NCBI GenBank assembly: GCA_902516285.1
Contig: CABXXT010000001.1
Location: forward strand, 99,655-135,305
Source: an uncultured SAR86 cluster bacterium
GTDB taxonomy: Bacteria; Pseudomonadota; Gammaproteobacteria; Magnimaribacterales; D2472
DNA length: 35,651 bases
Direction: 5' to 3'
The translations under genes were made by a program, and so were the position numbers. A model generated the notes under the pieces. It was not told the DNA's origin. It searched no databases and saw only the letters and a program-made list of their open reading frames with translations. Positions 1 through 8,646 of the stretch are shown here, one piece after another. The stretch's first letter is position 1; each line of letters begins with the position of its first letter.

Positions 1-179
1 AAAAAGATAATTATGAGAGAGGAATAGAGTATGAAATTATGTTAGTTCCAAATATAACCAACATAACTTATGGAAGAAACGTAGGATACGTTTTTGAAGA
101 AGAGTCGTTTGATGATGAAATATCCTCTATAAGCGCTACAAAAATAAGAGATGATTTAAGAAACAAGGGAGAGTTATAA
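1..179 (+). CDS. C-terminal fragment of a cytidylyltransferase-like nucleotidyltransferase (5' end outside window)
   Basis: An open frame runs from base 3 to a TAA at 177-179 with no start inside the window, so only the last 58 residues are visible. The end reads SISATKIRDDLR, which resembles the ISxTxIR signature closing the Rossmann-like cytidylyltransferase superfamily, where these residues contact the nucleotide triphosphate. Upstream is NITYGRNVGYVFEEE, which resembles the tail of cytidylyltransferase-like proteins often annotated near adenylylsulfate kinases. The substrate cannot be told from this fragment. It converges on the next gene, whose stop begins only 2 bases away. Family assignment rests on one motif and is moderate. 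Confidence 0.6.
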   Translation, partial: KDNYERGIEYEIMLVPNITNITYGRNVGYVFEEESFDDEISSISATKIRDDLRNKGEL

Positions 180-181
180 TT

Positions 182-1354
182 TCAATCAATCTTGAAAATT
201 ATACCAGCATTTTGTTCAAGTCTTTTAGCGAGCTTCAGACCAAATAAGGATGCTGGAGTGTATATGCCTCCTTCGGTATCTTTTACATCCTTAAGCAGAC
301 AAATAGTTGATTCAACAATCATTTTTGATGTTGATCCATATCCAGGATCCATATCACCAACTACAGATGCTTTCATAACCGTATCATCTAAATCTGCACA
401 AAATAGAAGATCATAACTGCCTTTTTCTCGCTTCTCCCTATTAGGGCCTTCGCCTGGTTTTGGTCCATCTTCACCACCAATTGGATTAGACTTTGAGATA
501 AATTCAGCAGCAGCTTTGCCCTCTTCACCATCTCCAGTTATCCACATTTCATTATATTGAAAATCTTTTCCGTATTTATGATTCATTAATTTATTAGATC
601 TGTGAACATTTTTCGTATTTATTGGCGCCATAAAAAAAGGAGCAACCCAAACACCTAATTTTTCATCATACTTAAGTTTTGAATCGTCTTCTTGTTTAAC
701 ACCTTGAAAACCTTCACATAATGCGAAAGGATTAATCAATACATTGAAAAGTTCTGGATTTGTTTTTAACGCAGTCATGGTAGCTGATAATGAGGCAGCT
801 GTACCTCCTGAAAACTCTCCATCCATGACCCTGACCCTGCCTCTAACCGATGAAGCATATGCACCATATTTTGATTTAGCTTCTTCTTGAACAAATAGAA
901 CCCCTAAGTCAAAAGGAATACTATCAAAACCGCACGAAAATATTATTCTTGAACCAGACTTTTTAGCATCATCAGAGCATTCTGAAATAATTTTATGCAT
1001 CCATCCTGGTTCACCACAGAGATCTAAATAGTCAGTTCCAGAGGATGCGCAAGTTCGTACAATTTTTTCGCCATACAACTGATAGGGCCCTACAGTAGTT
1101 AAAATTATTTTAGTTTTGTTAACCAGATTATCTATTGAAGATTGATCATTACTATCAACTTCCAAGATTTCGATTTCTTCAGGCAAATTTAATTTATTTT
1201 TAAGAGTTGATAGCTTATCTTTACTTCTTCCTGCAATAGCCCATGAAAAACCAGAACTCGGAGGATACTTATCAAAAGCATACTCGACTACCAATTTACC
1301 AGTAAATCCAGTTGCACCAAATATTACAAAATCAAATTTATTCGAACCTTCCAT
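182..1354 (-). CDS. Saccharopine dehydrogenase-fold oxidoreductase (trans-acting enoyl reductase-like)
   Basis: A 390-residue protein whose N-terminus (FVIFGATGFTGKLVVEY, residues 9-25) is an NAD(P)-binding Rossmann loop of the GATGFTG type, typical of the saccharopine dehydrogenase NADP-binding family that includes mycobacterial trans-acting enoyl reductases and eukaryotic SCCPDH-like proteins. GFDSIPFDLG and GGTAASLSA are also characteristic of that group. Family members act on lipid-linked or polyketide substrates; the actual substrate here is unknown. No SD is evident ahead of the ATG at 1354. It is divergent from the acyl-CoA synthetase at 1426 with a 71-base shared upstream region, which suggests a joint lipid role (inference). 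Confidence 0.85.
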   Translation of the reverse strand: MEGSNKFDFVIFGATGFTGKLVVEYAFDKYPPSSGFSWAIAGRSKDKLSTLKNKLNLPEEIEILEVDSNDQSSIDNLVNKTKIILTTVGPYQLYGEKIVRTCASSGTDYLDLCGEPGWMHKIISECSDDAKKSGSRIIFSCGFDSIPFDLGVLFVQEEAKSKYGAYASSVRGRVRVMDGEFSGGTAASLSATMTALKTNPELFNVLINPFALCEGFQGVKQEDDSKLKYDEKLGVWVAPFFMAPINTKNVHRSNKLMNHKYGKDFQYNEMWITGDGEEGKAAAEFISKSNPIGGEDGPKPGEGPNREKREKGSYDLLFCADLDDTVMKASVVGDMDPGYGSTSKMIVESTICLLKDVKDTEGGIYTPASLFGLKLAKRLEQNAGIIFKID

Positions 1355-1425
1355 ATTTGTTGCCTATATTTAAAATTAGAGTGTAAGATTATAGTATAAA
1401 ATTTGTATATATATTTAAATACCAA

Positions 1426-3234
1426 ATGTTAGAGTCAATAAAAGAATTTTTAAGGGTCATTGGAGAAATTAGATATATTGTTCCTTTATTAAGATATAAG
1501 TGGCCTGATCCTGATGATAACGCTTCACTGGCTCATTCTTTTGAGCAAAGTGTGGAAAAGTACAAAAATAAAGACTTTATATTTTTTGAAGATGAGACTT
1601 GGACATATTCAGAAATAAATAATACTGCAAATATACTAGCACATAAATTAATTGAAGATGGCATTTCACATGGCGATAAAGTTGTCTTATTTATGGAGAA
1701 CAGGCCAAGTTATGTTTCAACAATATTGGCCCTAAACAAGATTGGTGCTATTGGTGTTTTAATAAATACTAGCCTAAAAGGTGAGCCTTTAATTCATTGT
1801 ATAAATTCTTCCAACTCTAAAAAATGCATTTTTGGTGCAGAATTGTCTGGGTCTCTTGAAGGAGTTCTTAGTAGTATTAATATAACTGCAAAATCTGACA
1901 TTTATTGGATACAAGATCTTCCTAATGGTAATTGTCCAGAATGGGCAACTGATATTAATAAAATTTTAGATTTATCTAAAACAGATAATTTAAGTGAAAC
2001 TAATAATGTTACTGCGAAGGATATAGCTTTTTATATTTTTACTTCTGGAACAACTGGAGTTCCTAAGGCAGCATTATTTCCAAATGTAAAAATAGTTGCT
2101 TCATCAACCAATATCACAAGAGGTGGATACAGAATGAATAGTGAAGATTGTCTATATAATTGTCTTCCTCTATATCACTCTACTGGAATGATGTTAGGAC
2201 TATGTGCATGTATTCATGTAGGTGCATCTACATTTATTAAAAGAAAATTTTCAGCTTCTTCTTTTTGGAAAGAAGTGAAAAAATATAACACCACCGCCTT
2301 TATATACGTTGGAGAATTATGTCGTTATCTCAGCTTGCAGGATCCTGTTGATGAAGAAAAAGATAATCCTATTACAAAAATGGTTGGAAATGGACTCCGT
2401 CCAGATTTATGGGACTGTTTTAGAAATAGATTTTGTGTAGAAAGAATATGTGAAATATATGGTGCTAGTGAGGGTAACGGTTTCTTTATGAATTTGCTAA
2501 ATAAAGATCAAACTATTGGAATGACTAATAACAAAATTGAATTACTTGAATATGACATTGGAGAAAATAAATTAAAAAAAGATATAGATGGTAATTTTAT
2601 AAGAGTGAAAGAAAATCAACCTGGTCTAGCATTGGTAGAAATTGGTCCAAACGCAATTTTTAATGGCTACACTGATAAAAAAGCAAGTGACGAAAAAATT
2701 TTTAGAAACGTCTTTAATGATGGTGACAGTTGGTTTAACACTGGAGATATTCTTAAAACCATGGATGTTGGTTTTGCTCTTGGAAGAAAACATTATCAAT
2801 TTGTTGACAGAGTTGGAGATACTTTTAGATGGAAATCAGAAAATGTTTCTACAAATGAAGTAGCAGAAATATTAAATTTGTTCAATCAAGTTAATATGGC
2901 AAATGTTTACGGAGTCAAAATTCCTAAAAGCGAAGGAAGAGCTGGTATGGTCGCTTTTAATTGCGAACTCAAAGAGTTCAAATGGAATGACTTCTCCAAG
3001 TTTGTTGCTGAAAAGTTACCAAAATATGCTCAACCTGTTTTTATAAGAATTATCAAAGAGCTGGAAACAACAGGAACATTTAAATTAAAGAAAAATGACC
3101 TTAGAGAAGAAGCATATCATTTAGATAAAATAAATGGTGACCAGATTTATATCAAAAAGCCTGGTAATAGTTCATATGAGGTTTTAGATAAAAGTTATTA
3201 TGACATCATAATGAGTGGTGAAGCTGGCTTTTGA
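1426..3234 (+). CDS. Long/very-long-chain acyl-CoA synthetase, FATP/SLC27-like
   Basis: A 602-residue adenylate-forming enzyme expected to activate fatty acids as acyl-AMP and then acyl-CoA. The AMP-binding P-loop IFTSGTTGVPKAA lies at about residues 203-215 and the adenine motif EIYGASEGN near 345. GDTFRWKSENVSTNEVAE near 465 is the hallmark of the FATP (fatty acid transport/very-long-chain synthetase) branch rather than ordinary FadD. The C-terminal domain has KLPKYAQPVFIR and TGTFKLKKNDLREE, which contains the catalytic lysine region. Length is normal for the branch. The start has no clear SD. It likely feeds beta-oxidation or lipid remodelling, consistent with the divergent oxidoreductase and the enoyl-CoA hydratase at 4281. 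Confidence 0.93.
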   Translation: MLESIKEFLRVIGEIRYIVPLLRYKWPDPDDNASLAHSFEQSVEKYKNKDFIFFEDETWTYSEINNTANILAHKLIEDGISHGDKVVLFMENRPSYVSTILALNKIGAIGVLINTSLKGEPLIHCINSSNSKKCIFGAELSGSLEGVLSSINITAKSDIYWIQDLPNGNCPEWATDINKILDLSKTDNLSETNNVTAKDIAFYIFTSGTTGVPKAALFPNVKIVASSTNITRGGYRMNSEDCLYNCLPLYHSTGMMLGLCACIHVGASTFIKRKFSASSFWKEVKKYNTTAFIYVGELCRYLSLQDPVDEEKDNPITKMVGNGLRPDLWDCFRNRFCVERICEIYGASEGNGFFMNLLNKDQTIGMTNNKIELLEYDIGENKLKKDIDGNFIRVKENQPGLALVEIGPNAIFNGYTDKKASDEKIFRNVFNDGDSWFNTGDILKTMDVGFALGRKHYQFVDRVGDTFRWKSENVSTNEVAEILNLFNQVNMANVYGVKIPKSEGRAGMVAFNCELKEFKWNDFSKFVAEKLPKYAQPVFIRIIKELETTGTFKLKKNDLREEAYHLDKINGDQIYIKKPGNSSYEVLDKSYYDIIMSGEAGF

Positions 3235-3242
3235 AAATATAG

Positions 3243-4259
3243 TTAAGAATTAATAATACTTTCTAATCTACCTCTCGTTTTGATAGCTCTATCGTCGTTA
3301 GACAATTGCTCCCAGCTTACATATGCATCAGCCTTCATTTTTAAAATATTTTCAGATTGTTCAATACAATTATCTTCAAAAACATCCAATGTTCTTTTCA
3401 CATCTTCCCTTTCATTGCAAATTAAAGCCATATCGCAACCTGCTTTAATAGATTTTAATGCCTTAACAGAACACGATTCTAGTCCTGCTCCTTTCATGGA
3501 GAGGTCATCACTGATTACTAATCCCTTATAATTAAGTCTATTCTTTAGTATTTCCTTTATCCAAAATTCTGAAAAGCTAGGTATCTCATTTGATATATTT
3601 TTAAATAAAATATGAGCGCACATTATGGCATCAAGTTTTTTTGATAAATCATTGAATGGTTTTATGTCATTATCCATCAATTCTTCAAGATTTCTGTTAT
3701 CAATTGGAAGTTCAATATGGCTATCAGCAAAAATACCCCCATGCCCAGGGAAATGCTTTCCAGTTGATTTCATTCCAGCTTCATGCATTCCATCAATATA
3801 TTCAGAAGCAAATCTTATAACCTCATCAGAATTGTTTGAGAAAGATCTATCACCAATAATACTGGAGGTAGATTTATCAACGTCTAGAACTGGTGCAAAA
3901 TTTATATCTATACCTGTAGATAATAATTCAGAAGAAATCAACCACCCAGTATCTTTGACTAAAGATTCGTCATTATGAGCAGACACATATCCTGAAATCA
4001 TTTGCATTGAAGGTATTTTAGTAAAGTCGTGGGAAAATCTTTGAACCCTGCCGCCCTCTTGATCAACAGCCACTAGCAGATTGTTTTTAATTTTTTTTAT
4101 GCTGCTAACAAGATCTTTTATTTGAGATCTAGATTCAAAGTTTCTTGAAAATAGTATCACTCCACCAATATTTTTATTTTTTAAAAGTTCGATATCTTCA
4201 TTTGAAAGATATTTTTTTTCAATATCAATCATTAGTCTGCCAAAAAAAGAATTCATCAT
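3243..4259 (-). CDS. nagZ: Beta-N-acetylhexosaminidase, GH3 (NagZ)
   Basis: A 338-residue cytoplasmic glycoside hydrolase family 3 protein that removes N-acetylglucosamine from anhydro-muropeptides during peptidoglycan recycling. The diagnostic GH3/NagZ motif KHFPGHG is at residues 168-174. The catalytic loop DSHIELP with His181 and the nucleophile region ISDDLSMKG (Asp251/252) are both present. No signal peptide is seen, as expected for NagZ. The N-terminus fits either Met1 or Met2; MIDIE at residue 10 is another candidate. It follows the enoyl-CoA hydratase by 21 bases, probably in the same transcript. No other recycling genes are in the window. Confidence 0.95.
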   Translation of the reverse strand: MMNSFFGRLMIDIEKKYLSNEDIELLKNKNIGGVILFSRNFESRSQIKDLVSSIKKIKNNLLVAVDQEGGRVQRFSHDFTKIPSMQMISGYVSAHNDESLVKDTGWLISSELLSTGIDINFAPVLDVDKSTSSIIGDRSFSNNSDEVIRFASEYIDGMHEAGMKSTGKHFPGHGGIFADSHIELPIDNRNLEELMDNDIKPFNDLSKKLDAIMCAHILFKNISNEIPSFSEFWIKEILKNRLNYKGLVISDDLSMKGAGLESCSVKALKSIKAGCDMALICNEREDVKRTLDVFEDNCIEQSENILKMKADAYVSWEQLSNDDRAIKTRGRLESIINS

Positions 4260-4280
4260 TGCATTATGTTAGAAATAAAT

Positions 4281-5084
4281 TTAACTATCTTTCCAATTTG
4301 GTTTTCTCTTTCCTAGGAATGATCCTATACCTTCTATTGCATCATGATCTAAGATATTCTCAGACATTATTTGAGATGTATATTCATATGCCTGGGATAG
4401 TTCTAATTCATGCTGTTTATAAAATGCTTTTTTTCCCGTCTCAATAGTTGAAGAAGGTTTCTTAGCTATTTTATTTGCAAGATTATCAACATTAATTTTA
4501 AGATCTTCCGATGACACAAAATCATTAATCAAGCCAATTCTTTTTGCTTCATATGCACTAATAAAGTCACCAGTTAAAAGCATTTTCATCGCATCTTTTT
4601 TATTCACATTTCTTGACAATGCAACCATAGGAGTAGAGCAGAATAGTCCTATGTTAACCCCCGGTGTCGCAAACTTAGCCTCTGAAGAAGATATTGCTAG
4701 ATCACAGCTTGCAACAAGCTGACAACCCGCGGCAGTAGCAATGCCATCAACCTCTGCAATAATAGGTTTTGGACAATACACGATAAGTTGCATCAATTGA
4801 GAACATTGATCAAAAAGATTTTTAAAATATGTTTCGCCTTTATCATCATTTTGTCTAGCATTTGTGATTTCTTTCAAGTTATGACCAGAAGAAAAAATAC
4901 TTCCAATGGCATCAATGATAATTACCTTAACCGTATTATCCAATGAAAGAGTTTTGATATTATTCTCTAAAGCCTCCATCATTTCTTCAGATAAAGAATT
5001 ACTACTATTTTCATCATTTAAAGTGAGACGAGCTATTCCATCATAAGTATTCTTTAAAATTACGATATCATTTTTATTTTTCAT
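4281..5084 (-). CDS. Enoyl-CoA hydratase/isomerase family protein (ECHDC3-like)
   Basis: A 267-residue crotonase-fold protein. The first oxyanion-hole segment is FSSGHNLKEI (about residues 64-73), and the second is GIATAAGCQLVASCDLAISS followed by FATPGVNIGLFCSTP. The second pattern is particularly close to the ECHDC3-type subfamily, whose in vivo substrate is poorly defined. The usual catalytic Glu positions of true enoyl-CoA hydratases are not obvious here, so hydratase activity itself is uncertain. It lies between the CoA-binding protein (38-base gap) and nagZ (21-base gap) on the same strand. Confidence 0.88.
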   Translation of the reverse strand: MKNKNDIVILKNTYDGIARLTLNDENSSNSLSEEMMEALENNIKTLSLDNTVKVIIIDAIGSIFSSGHNLKEITNARQNDDKGETYFKNLFDQCSQLMQLIVYCPKPIIAEVDGIATAAGCQLVASCDLAISSSEAKFATPGVNIGLFCSTPMVALSRNVNKKDAMKMLLTGDFISAYEAKRIGLINDFVSSEDLKINVDNLANKIAKKPSSTIETGKKAFYKQHELELSQAYEYTSQIMSENILDHDAIEGIGSFLGKRKPNWKDS

Positions 5085-5122
5085 AATATTATTTAATGCT
5101 AATTACCAAAATTAGTCCAATT

Positions 5123-5533
5123 TTATGTCATCTCCAAAACAATTTTAGGACATCTATCCATTATTACTTTCAATCCTGCTTGCTCAGCAAGGAAAGCGGC
5201 TTTTTCATCAATGACACCCAATTGCATCCATAATATCTTTGCATTAGTATTTACTGCCTCCTCAGCAACTCTAAATGCAAATTCACTAGATCTAAAAACA
5301 TCAACCATATCAATTTGTTTATCAATCTCATTTAAATTTTTAAAACATTTTTTTCCAAGAATTAAATTATCTACATTTGGATTGACAGGCAAAACATCAT
5401 ATCCACTATCAATCAAGAATTTCATAACTTTATAACTATCTTTTTCAGGATTTTGGCTTGCACCAACAACAGCAATAGTTTTTACAGATTGGAGTAAGGC
5501 CAGTAGATAGCCATCCTCATATTCTATTTTCAT
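5123..5533 (-). CDS. CoA-binding protein, YccU/Rossmann family
   Basis: A 136-residue single-domain protein matching the CoA_binding Rossmann fold seen in YccU and in the N-terminal part of succinyl-CoA synthetase alpha. The nucleotide loop IAVVGASQNPEKDSYKV (about residues 20-36) is followed by VLPVNPN and DMVDVFRSSEFA, then ILWMQLGV and the ending DRCPKIVLEM, all typical of the family. It probably binds CoA or an acyl-CoA; no catalytic function is established for such stand-alone proteins. It sits 13 bases downstream of the phosphoribosyltransferase and probably shares its transcript. Confidence 0.9.
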   Translation of the reverse strand: MKIEYEDGYLLALLQSVKTIAVVGASQNPEKDSYKVMKFLIDSGYDVLPVNPNVDNLILGKKCFKNLNEIDKQIDMVDVFRSSEFAFRVAEEAVNTNAKILWMQLGVIDEKAAFLAEQAGLKVIMDRCPKIVLEMT

Positions 5534-5546
5534 ATTTTTTGGTTAT

Positions 5547-6110
5547 TTAAATATATGGTTTAATCTTATCTAATAGCTCACTTAATTCTGGTTTATTAGC
5601 TTTAATTTCATCCTCTGAAAGACCTTCAAGCTCATGAGGGAATACAAGCCATTGATCTGTTTTATGTAAATAATAATCTGGCTCTTTATCAGTTTGATTT
5701 TTACCAGGCTTAAAATAAGGCGTTGCAACTCTTATTTCTGGTGTATTCTTTTTGCAAGCTTTTTTAATGTCATTTATGACTTGACCAATTGAATGTCCTG
5801 TATCATGAACATCATCAACTATTAAAAGCTTATCTTCTGACTGAAGTTTCCTTATCACATAGTTTAATCCATATACTTGGACATTTTTGCTTCTTTGGTC
5901 AATTCCAGTGTAATAGGACGTTCTTATCGCAACATGATCAGATTCTAGACCTAGTACACTCAAAAACTCTTGAACTGCGATACCTACTGGAGCTCCACCT
6001 CTCCAAACACCAACAATATAATTTGGCTTATATCCACTTTCAAAGACTTTCCAAGCTAATTTATATGAATCTTTTAAAAGTTCACTCGACTGAATAAATA
6101 ATTTTTCCAT
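5547..6110 (-). CDS. Purine-type phosphoribosyltransferase
   Basis: A type I phosphoribosyltransferase, probably acting in purine salvage by joining a free base to PRPP. The PRPP loop LLIVDDVHDTGHSIG (about residues 95-109) carries the paired acidic residues, and VGVWRGGAPVG near residue 33-43 is the flexible loop region. WLVFPHELE near the C-terminus is typical of xanthine/hypoxanthine-type enzymes. An in-frame GTG at 6116 could add two residues, but ATG at 6110 is the more likely start. The base specificity cannot be fixed from sequence reading. Its proximity to the AzgA-like purine permease (8647) supports a salvage role. Confidence 0.88.
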   Translation of the reverse strand: MEKLFIQSSELLKDSYKLAWKVFESGYKPNYIVGVWRGGAPVGIAVQEFLSVLGLESDHVAIRTSYYTGIDQRSKNVQVYGLNYVIRKLQSEDKLLIVDDVHDTGHSIGQVINDIKKACKKNTPEIRVATPYFKPGKNQTDKEPDYYLHKTDQWLVFPHELEGLSEDEIKANKPELSELLDKIKPYI

Positions 6111-6173
6111 TAGCACATAATTACATTTCTAATAGAAGTTGCAACAATTTGAGATAGATTAATTATATAACTA

Positions 6174-8528
6174 CTAAAAATCTAAACTTATGCGAGTCAT
6201 TATCTGTCTTGGTGGAATAAGCTCTATACCAGTTGCGGCAATACCAAAAACATCAGTCATGCTAGAGTTGACACCATCTTCATCAGTCATATTAAGAAAC
6301 ATAAAATCTAGACTCCAATCATTTGCATAGTCAATTCCAATTGTGAAATTTACAATACTGTAACTATCAACGAAATCAACAGCTGGATTATTAGAAACAC
6401 GTTGCTCAAATTCTCCTCTTTTTACATACTGCAGTGCGGTATTAAAAATGTTGCCTGACGGAAGATCTTTTGAATAGATTAAGCTTATATCTGCTGTTGA
6501 CTCAGGAGTTTTTGCTAACTTATTACCTTTTACATTTTCCCTAAGACCATATCTAATTAGCTCTTCACCTTCAGCAGAGTATTGAAATGCATCAACATTA
6601 TCAAGGACCATATAGTCTGATGTAACCTCACTATCTATGAATGCAAGATTTACGTCTAAAGTCAATGAATCTGAAAGTATACCTGTAAATTCTATTTCAA
6701 CTCCTGACATTTCAGATTCTGGAATGTTTGCTACACCACCTTGATATTGATCTGGGTCAGTAGCTTGAAACTGTAAATTTTCATAAGTGTAAGAAAAAGC
6801 AGCAATATTTGCTCTTGCTTTACCATCAAGTAAATCTGTTTTTAAACCAACTTCAAAAGAGTCGATTGTTTCTGGATCAAATGTCTTAAATACCATTGCG
6901 GGTGCAACAACCGCATCAAATCTAAATATCGCGTCAAGTTCTTCTCTTGTTGCTCTTCCAAATGTTAGATTTGTACCACCGGGTTTAAAACCTCTGGTAA
7001 ATGACACATAAGCCATCGTATCATCATCCATATCAAACTCTAAAGTAACTTTTCCTGTTATTTCATCAGCTGTTCCTTTTTCATTAAAAATATCTATGTT
7101 GTAAAAATTAGCAACATCTGTTTTGAAAGTGTCTTCCGTATAACGTAAACCTGAAATCAAGCGCATATCATCACTGTAGGAATAAGTTGTTTCTCCGTAT
7201 ATTGAAAATGATTCTCTCGAAGGAAAAGAATCTGTAACAAAATCAAATTCACCAACACTAAATACATCAAACATAGCAGGGAAGTTATAATTATGGGTGT
7301 AACAATAAGTTGACCTAGCAAATGGCTCTGCACATTCATACCTAATCTCACCATTCGCATCCCAATCTCTATAACCTCTTATATGGTTTTCAATTTCATG
7401 TTCCATGTAAAATGCACCAACTACCCAATCCAGTTTTCCATCCATAATCGGTTCATTTGAAATTAAATTAATTTCAAAAGTTGTGGTGTCAACTAATGAA
7501 GTTTCAGGCCTAAACTCTGCTTTTATGTAAGTTGTTCCACTCAAACCTGGAATGGATAACACAGGATCACCAAAATTATGTCTGTCATTATCTCTATCAA
7601 CCAAAATATCATCTTTTTGTTTGCTTGCGAGAATTTTTAAGTTTGCAAAACCTAAGTCTGACTCATAAATCGCTGCATAAACGGACGAAGTTAATTCTTG
7701 ATTTGATAATGTATCTTGTGAAAGTCTTCTTGGATTAACGGTTGAGTCATCAATACCCTTCATTGCAGCTCCATTTCTGTCAGTATTAAAATATTGACCA
7801 AAAATTCTAAGAGAGGTACTTTCATTTATGTCAAAAATCCAATCACTTCTTATGCTGACATTATCAGCATCATCAAGATACTGTCCGTTGGTCACATTTT
7901 TTGAGAAACCATCTCGATTAACTACCGAAACTGCTAATCTTGTTGCGATTGTATCTGATATAGGAGTGTTAGATGATGCAGAAAGCTTCATCATATTGTA
8001 ATTACCCATTGTTAATTGTGTTTTTGCTGATCGTTCCTCTGTAGATGGTTTTTTGCTAATAACATTTATTGCACCACCTGTTGAATTTTGACCAAATAAA
8101 GTTCCTTGTGGTCCCCTTAATACTTCAATTCTTTCAACATCTAAAAAGTCAGTTTGGAGAGCAAATGGGGAAGCTATAAAGATTCCATCCATATGATAAG
8201 CAACGGAAGGAGCAGCAATAGCATTCTGATTGGTTTCATTACCAACGCCTCTAATTGATATGACAGTTTTGTATCCTTCATTTTTTGCGACTGTAACACC
8301 TGGGACAATTGCGCTAAGGTCAACAATTGAATTAATATTTTTAACTTCAATTTCTGAACTAGTCAATGCGGTTACTGCTTGAGAAACTCCTTGTAAACTT
8401 TCACTTCTTTTTTCAGCTGTAACAATGACCTCTTCAAAAACAGATTGATCATCTTGCCCTTGGATATTTATACTTATTGATAGAAATGCAACAAAGATTG
8501 TCTTACCAAACACATTAATAATTTTCAT
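6174..8528 (-). CDS. TonB-dependent outer-membrane receptor
   Basis: A 784-residue receptor. A short signal sequence (about residues 1-24) precedes a TonB-box-like EEVIVTAEKR and a plug domain with ISIRGVGNETN, VAYHMDGI and VERIEVLRGPQGTLFGQNSTGGAINVI cut across residues about 90-155. The remainder is a long beta-barrel of alternating polar and aromatic strands ending in SLDF, the terminal aromatic expected for BAM-dependent assembly. Such receptors move scarce ligands across the outer membrane using TonB energy. The ligand is not evident; an AAGGGG SD lies 8 bases ahead of the ATG. It is divergent from a purine permease, so purine or nucleoside uptake is a possible but untested role. Confidence 0.96.
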   Translation of the reverse strand: MKIINVFGKTIFVAFLSISINIQGQDDQSVFEEVIVTAEKRSESLQGVSQAVTALTSSEIEVKNINSIVDLSAIVPGVTVAKNEGYKTVISIRGVGNETNQNAIAAPSVAYHMDGIFIASPFALQTDFLDVERIEVLRGPQGTLFGQNSTGGAINVISKKPSTEERSAKTQLTMGNYNMMKLSASSNTPISDTIATRLAVSVVNRDGFSKNVTNGQYLDDADNVSIRSDWIFDINESTSLRIFGQYFNTDRNGAAMKGIDDSTVNPRRLSQDTLSNQELTSSVYAAIYESDLGFANLKILASKQKDDILVDRDNDRHNFGDPVLSIPGLSGTTYIKAEFRPETSLVDTTTFEINLISNEPIMDGKLDWVVGAFYMEHEIENHIRGYRDWDANGEIRYECAEPFARSTYCYTHNYNFPAMFDVFSVGEFDFVTDSFPSRESFSIYGETTYSYSDDMRLISGLRYTEDTFKTDVANFYNIDIFNEKGTADEITGKVTLEFDMDDDTMAYVSFTRGFKPGGTNLTFGRATREELDAIFRFDAVVAPAMVFKTFDPETIDSFEVGLKTDLLDGKARANIAAFSYTYENLQFQATDPDQYQGGVANIPESEMSGVEIEFTGILSDSLTLDVNLAFIDSEVTSDYMVLDNVDAFQYSAEGEELIRYGLRENVKGNKLAKTPESTADISLIYSKDLPSGNIFNTALQYVKRGEFEQRVSNNPAVDFVDSYSIVNFTIGIDYANDWSLDFMFLNMTDEDGVNSSMTDVFGIAATGIELIPPRQIMTRISLDF

Positions 8529-8633
8529 ATTTTTTGCCCCTTAAATGTTAATGAAATATATTATTATATATGCATGCAAGTTATATGCCAAAAAATTTAA
8601 ATTTATAATTTAGATCAAGTTTATTTAATAACA

Positions 8634-8639
8634 TATACT
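8634..8639 (+). promoter_or_regulatory. Candidate -10 element for the NCS2 permease
   Basis: TATACT lies 7 bases before the ATG at 8647. No SD is visible, and a transcript from this -10 would start at or next to the ATG, giving a leaderless message. There is no convincing -35. The surrounding 118-base divergent region (8529-8646) serves both the TonB receptor and the permease. Confidence 0.35.
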
Positions 8640-8646
8640 AATTATT

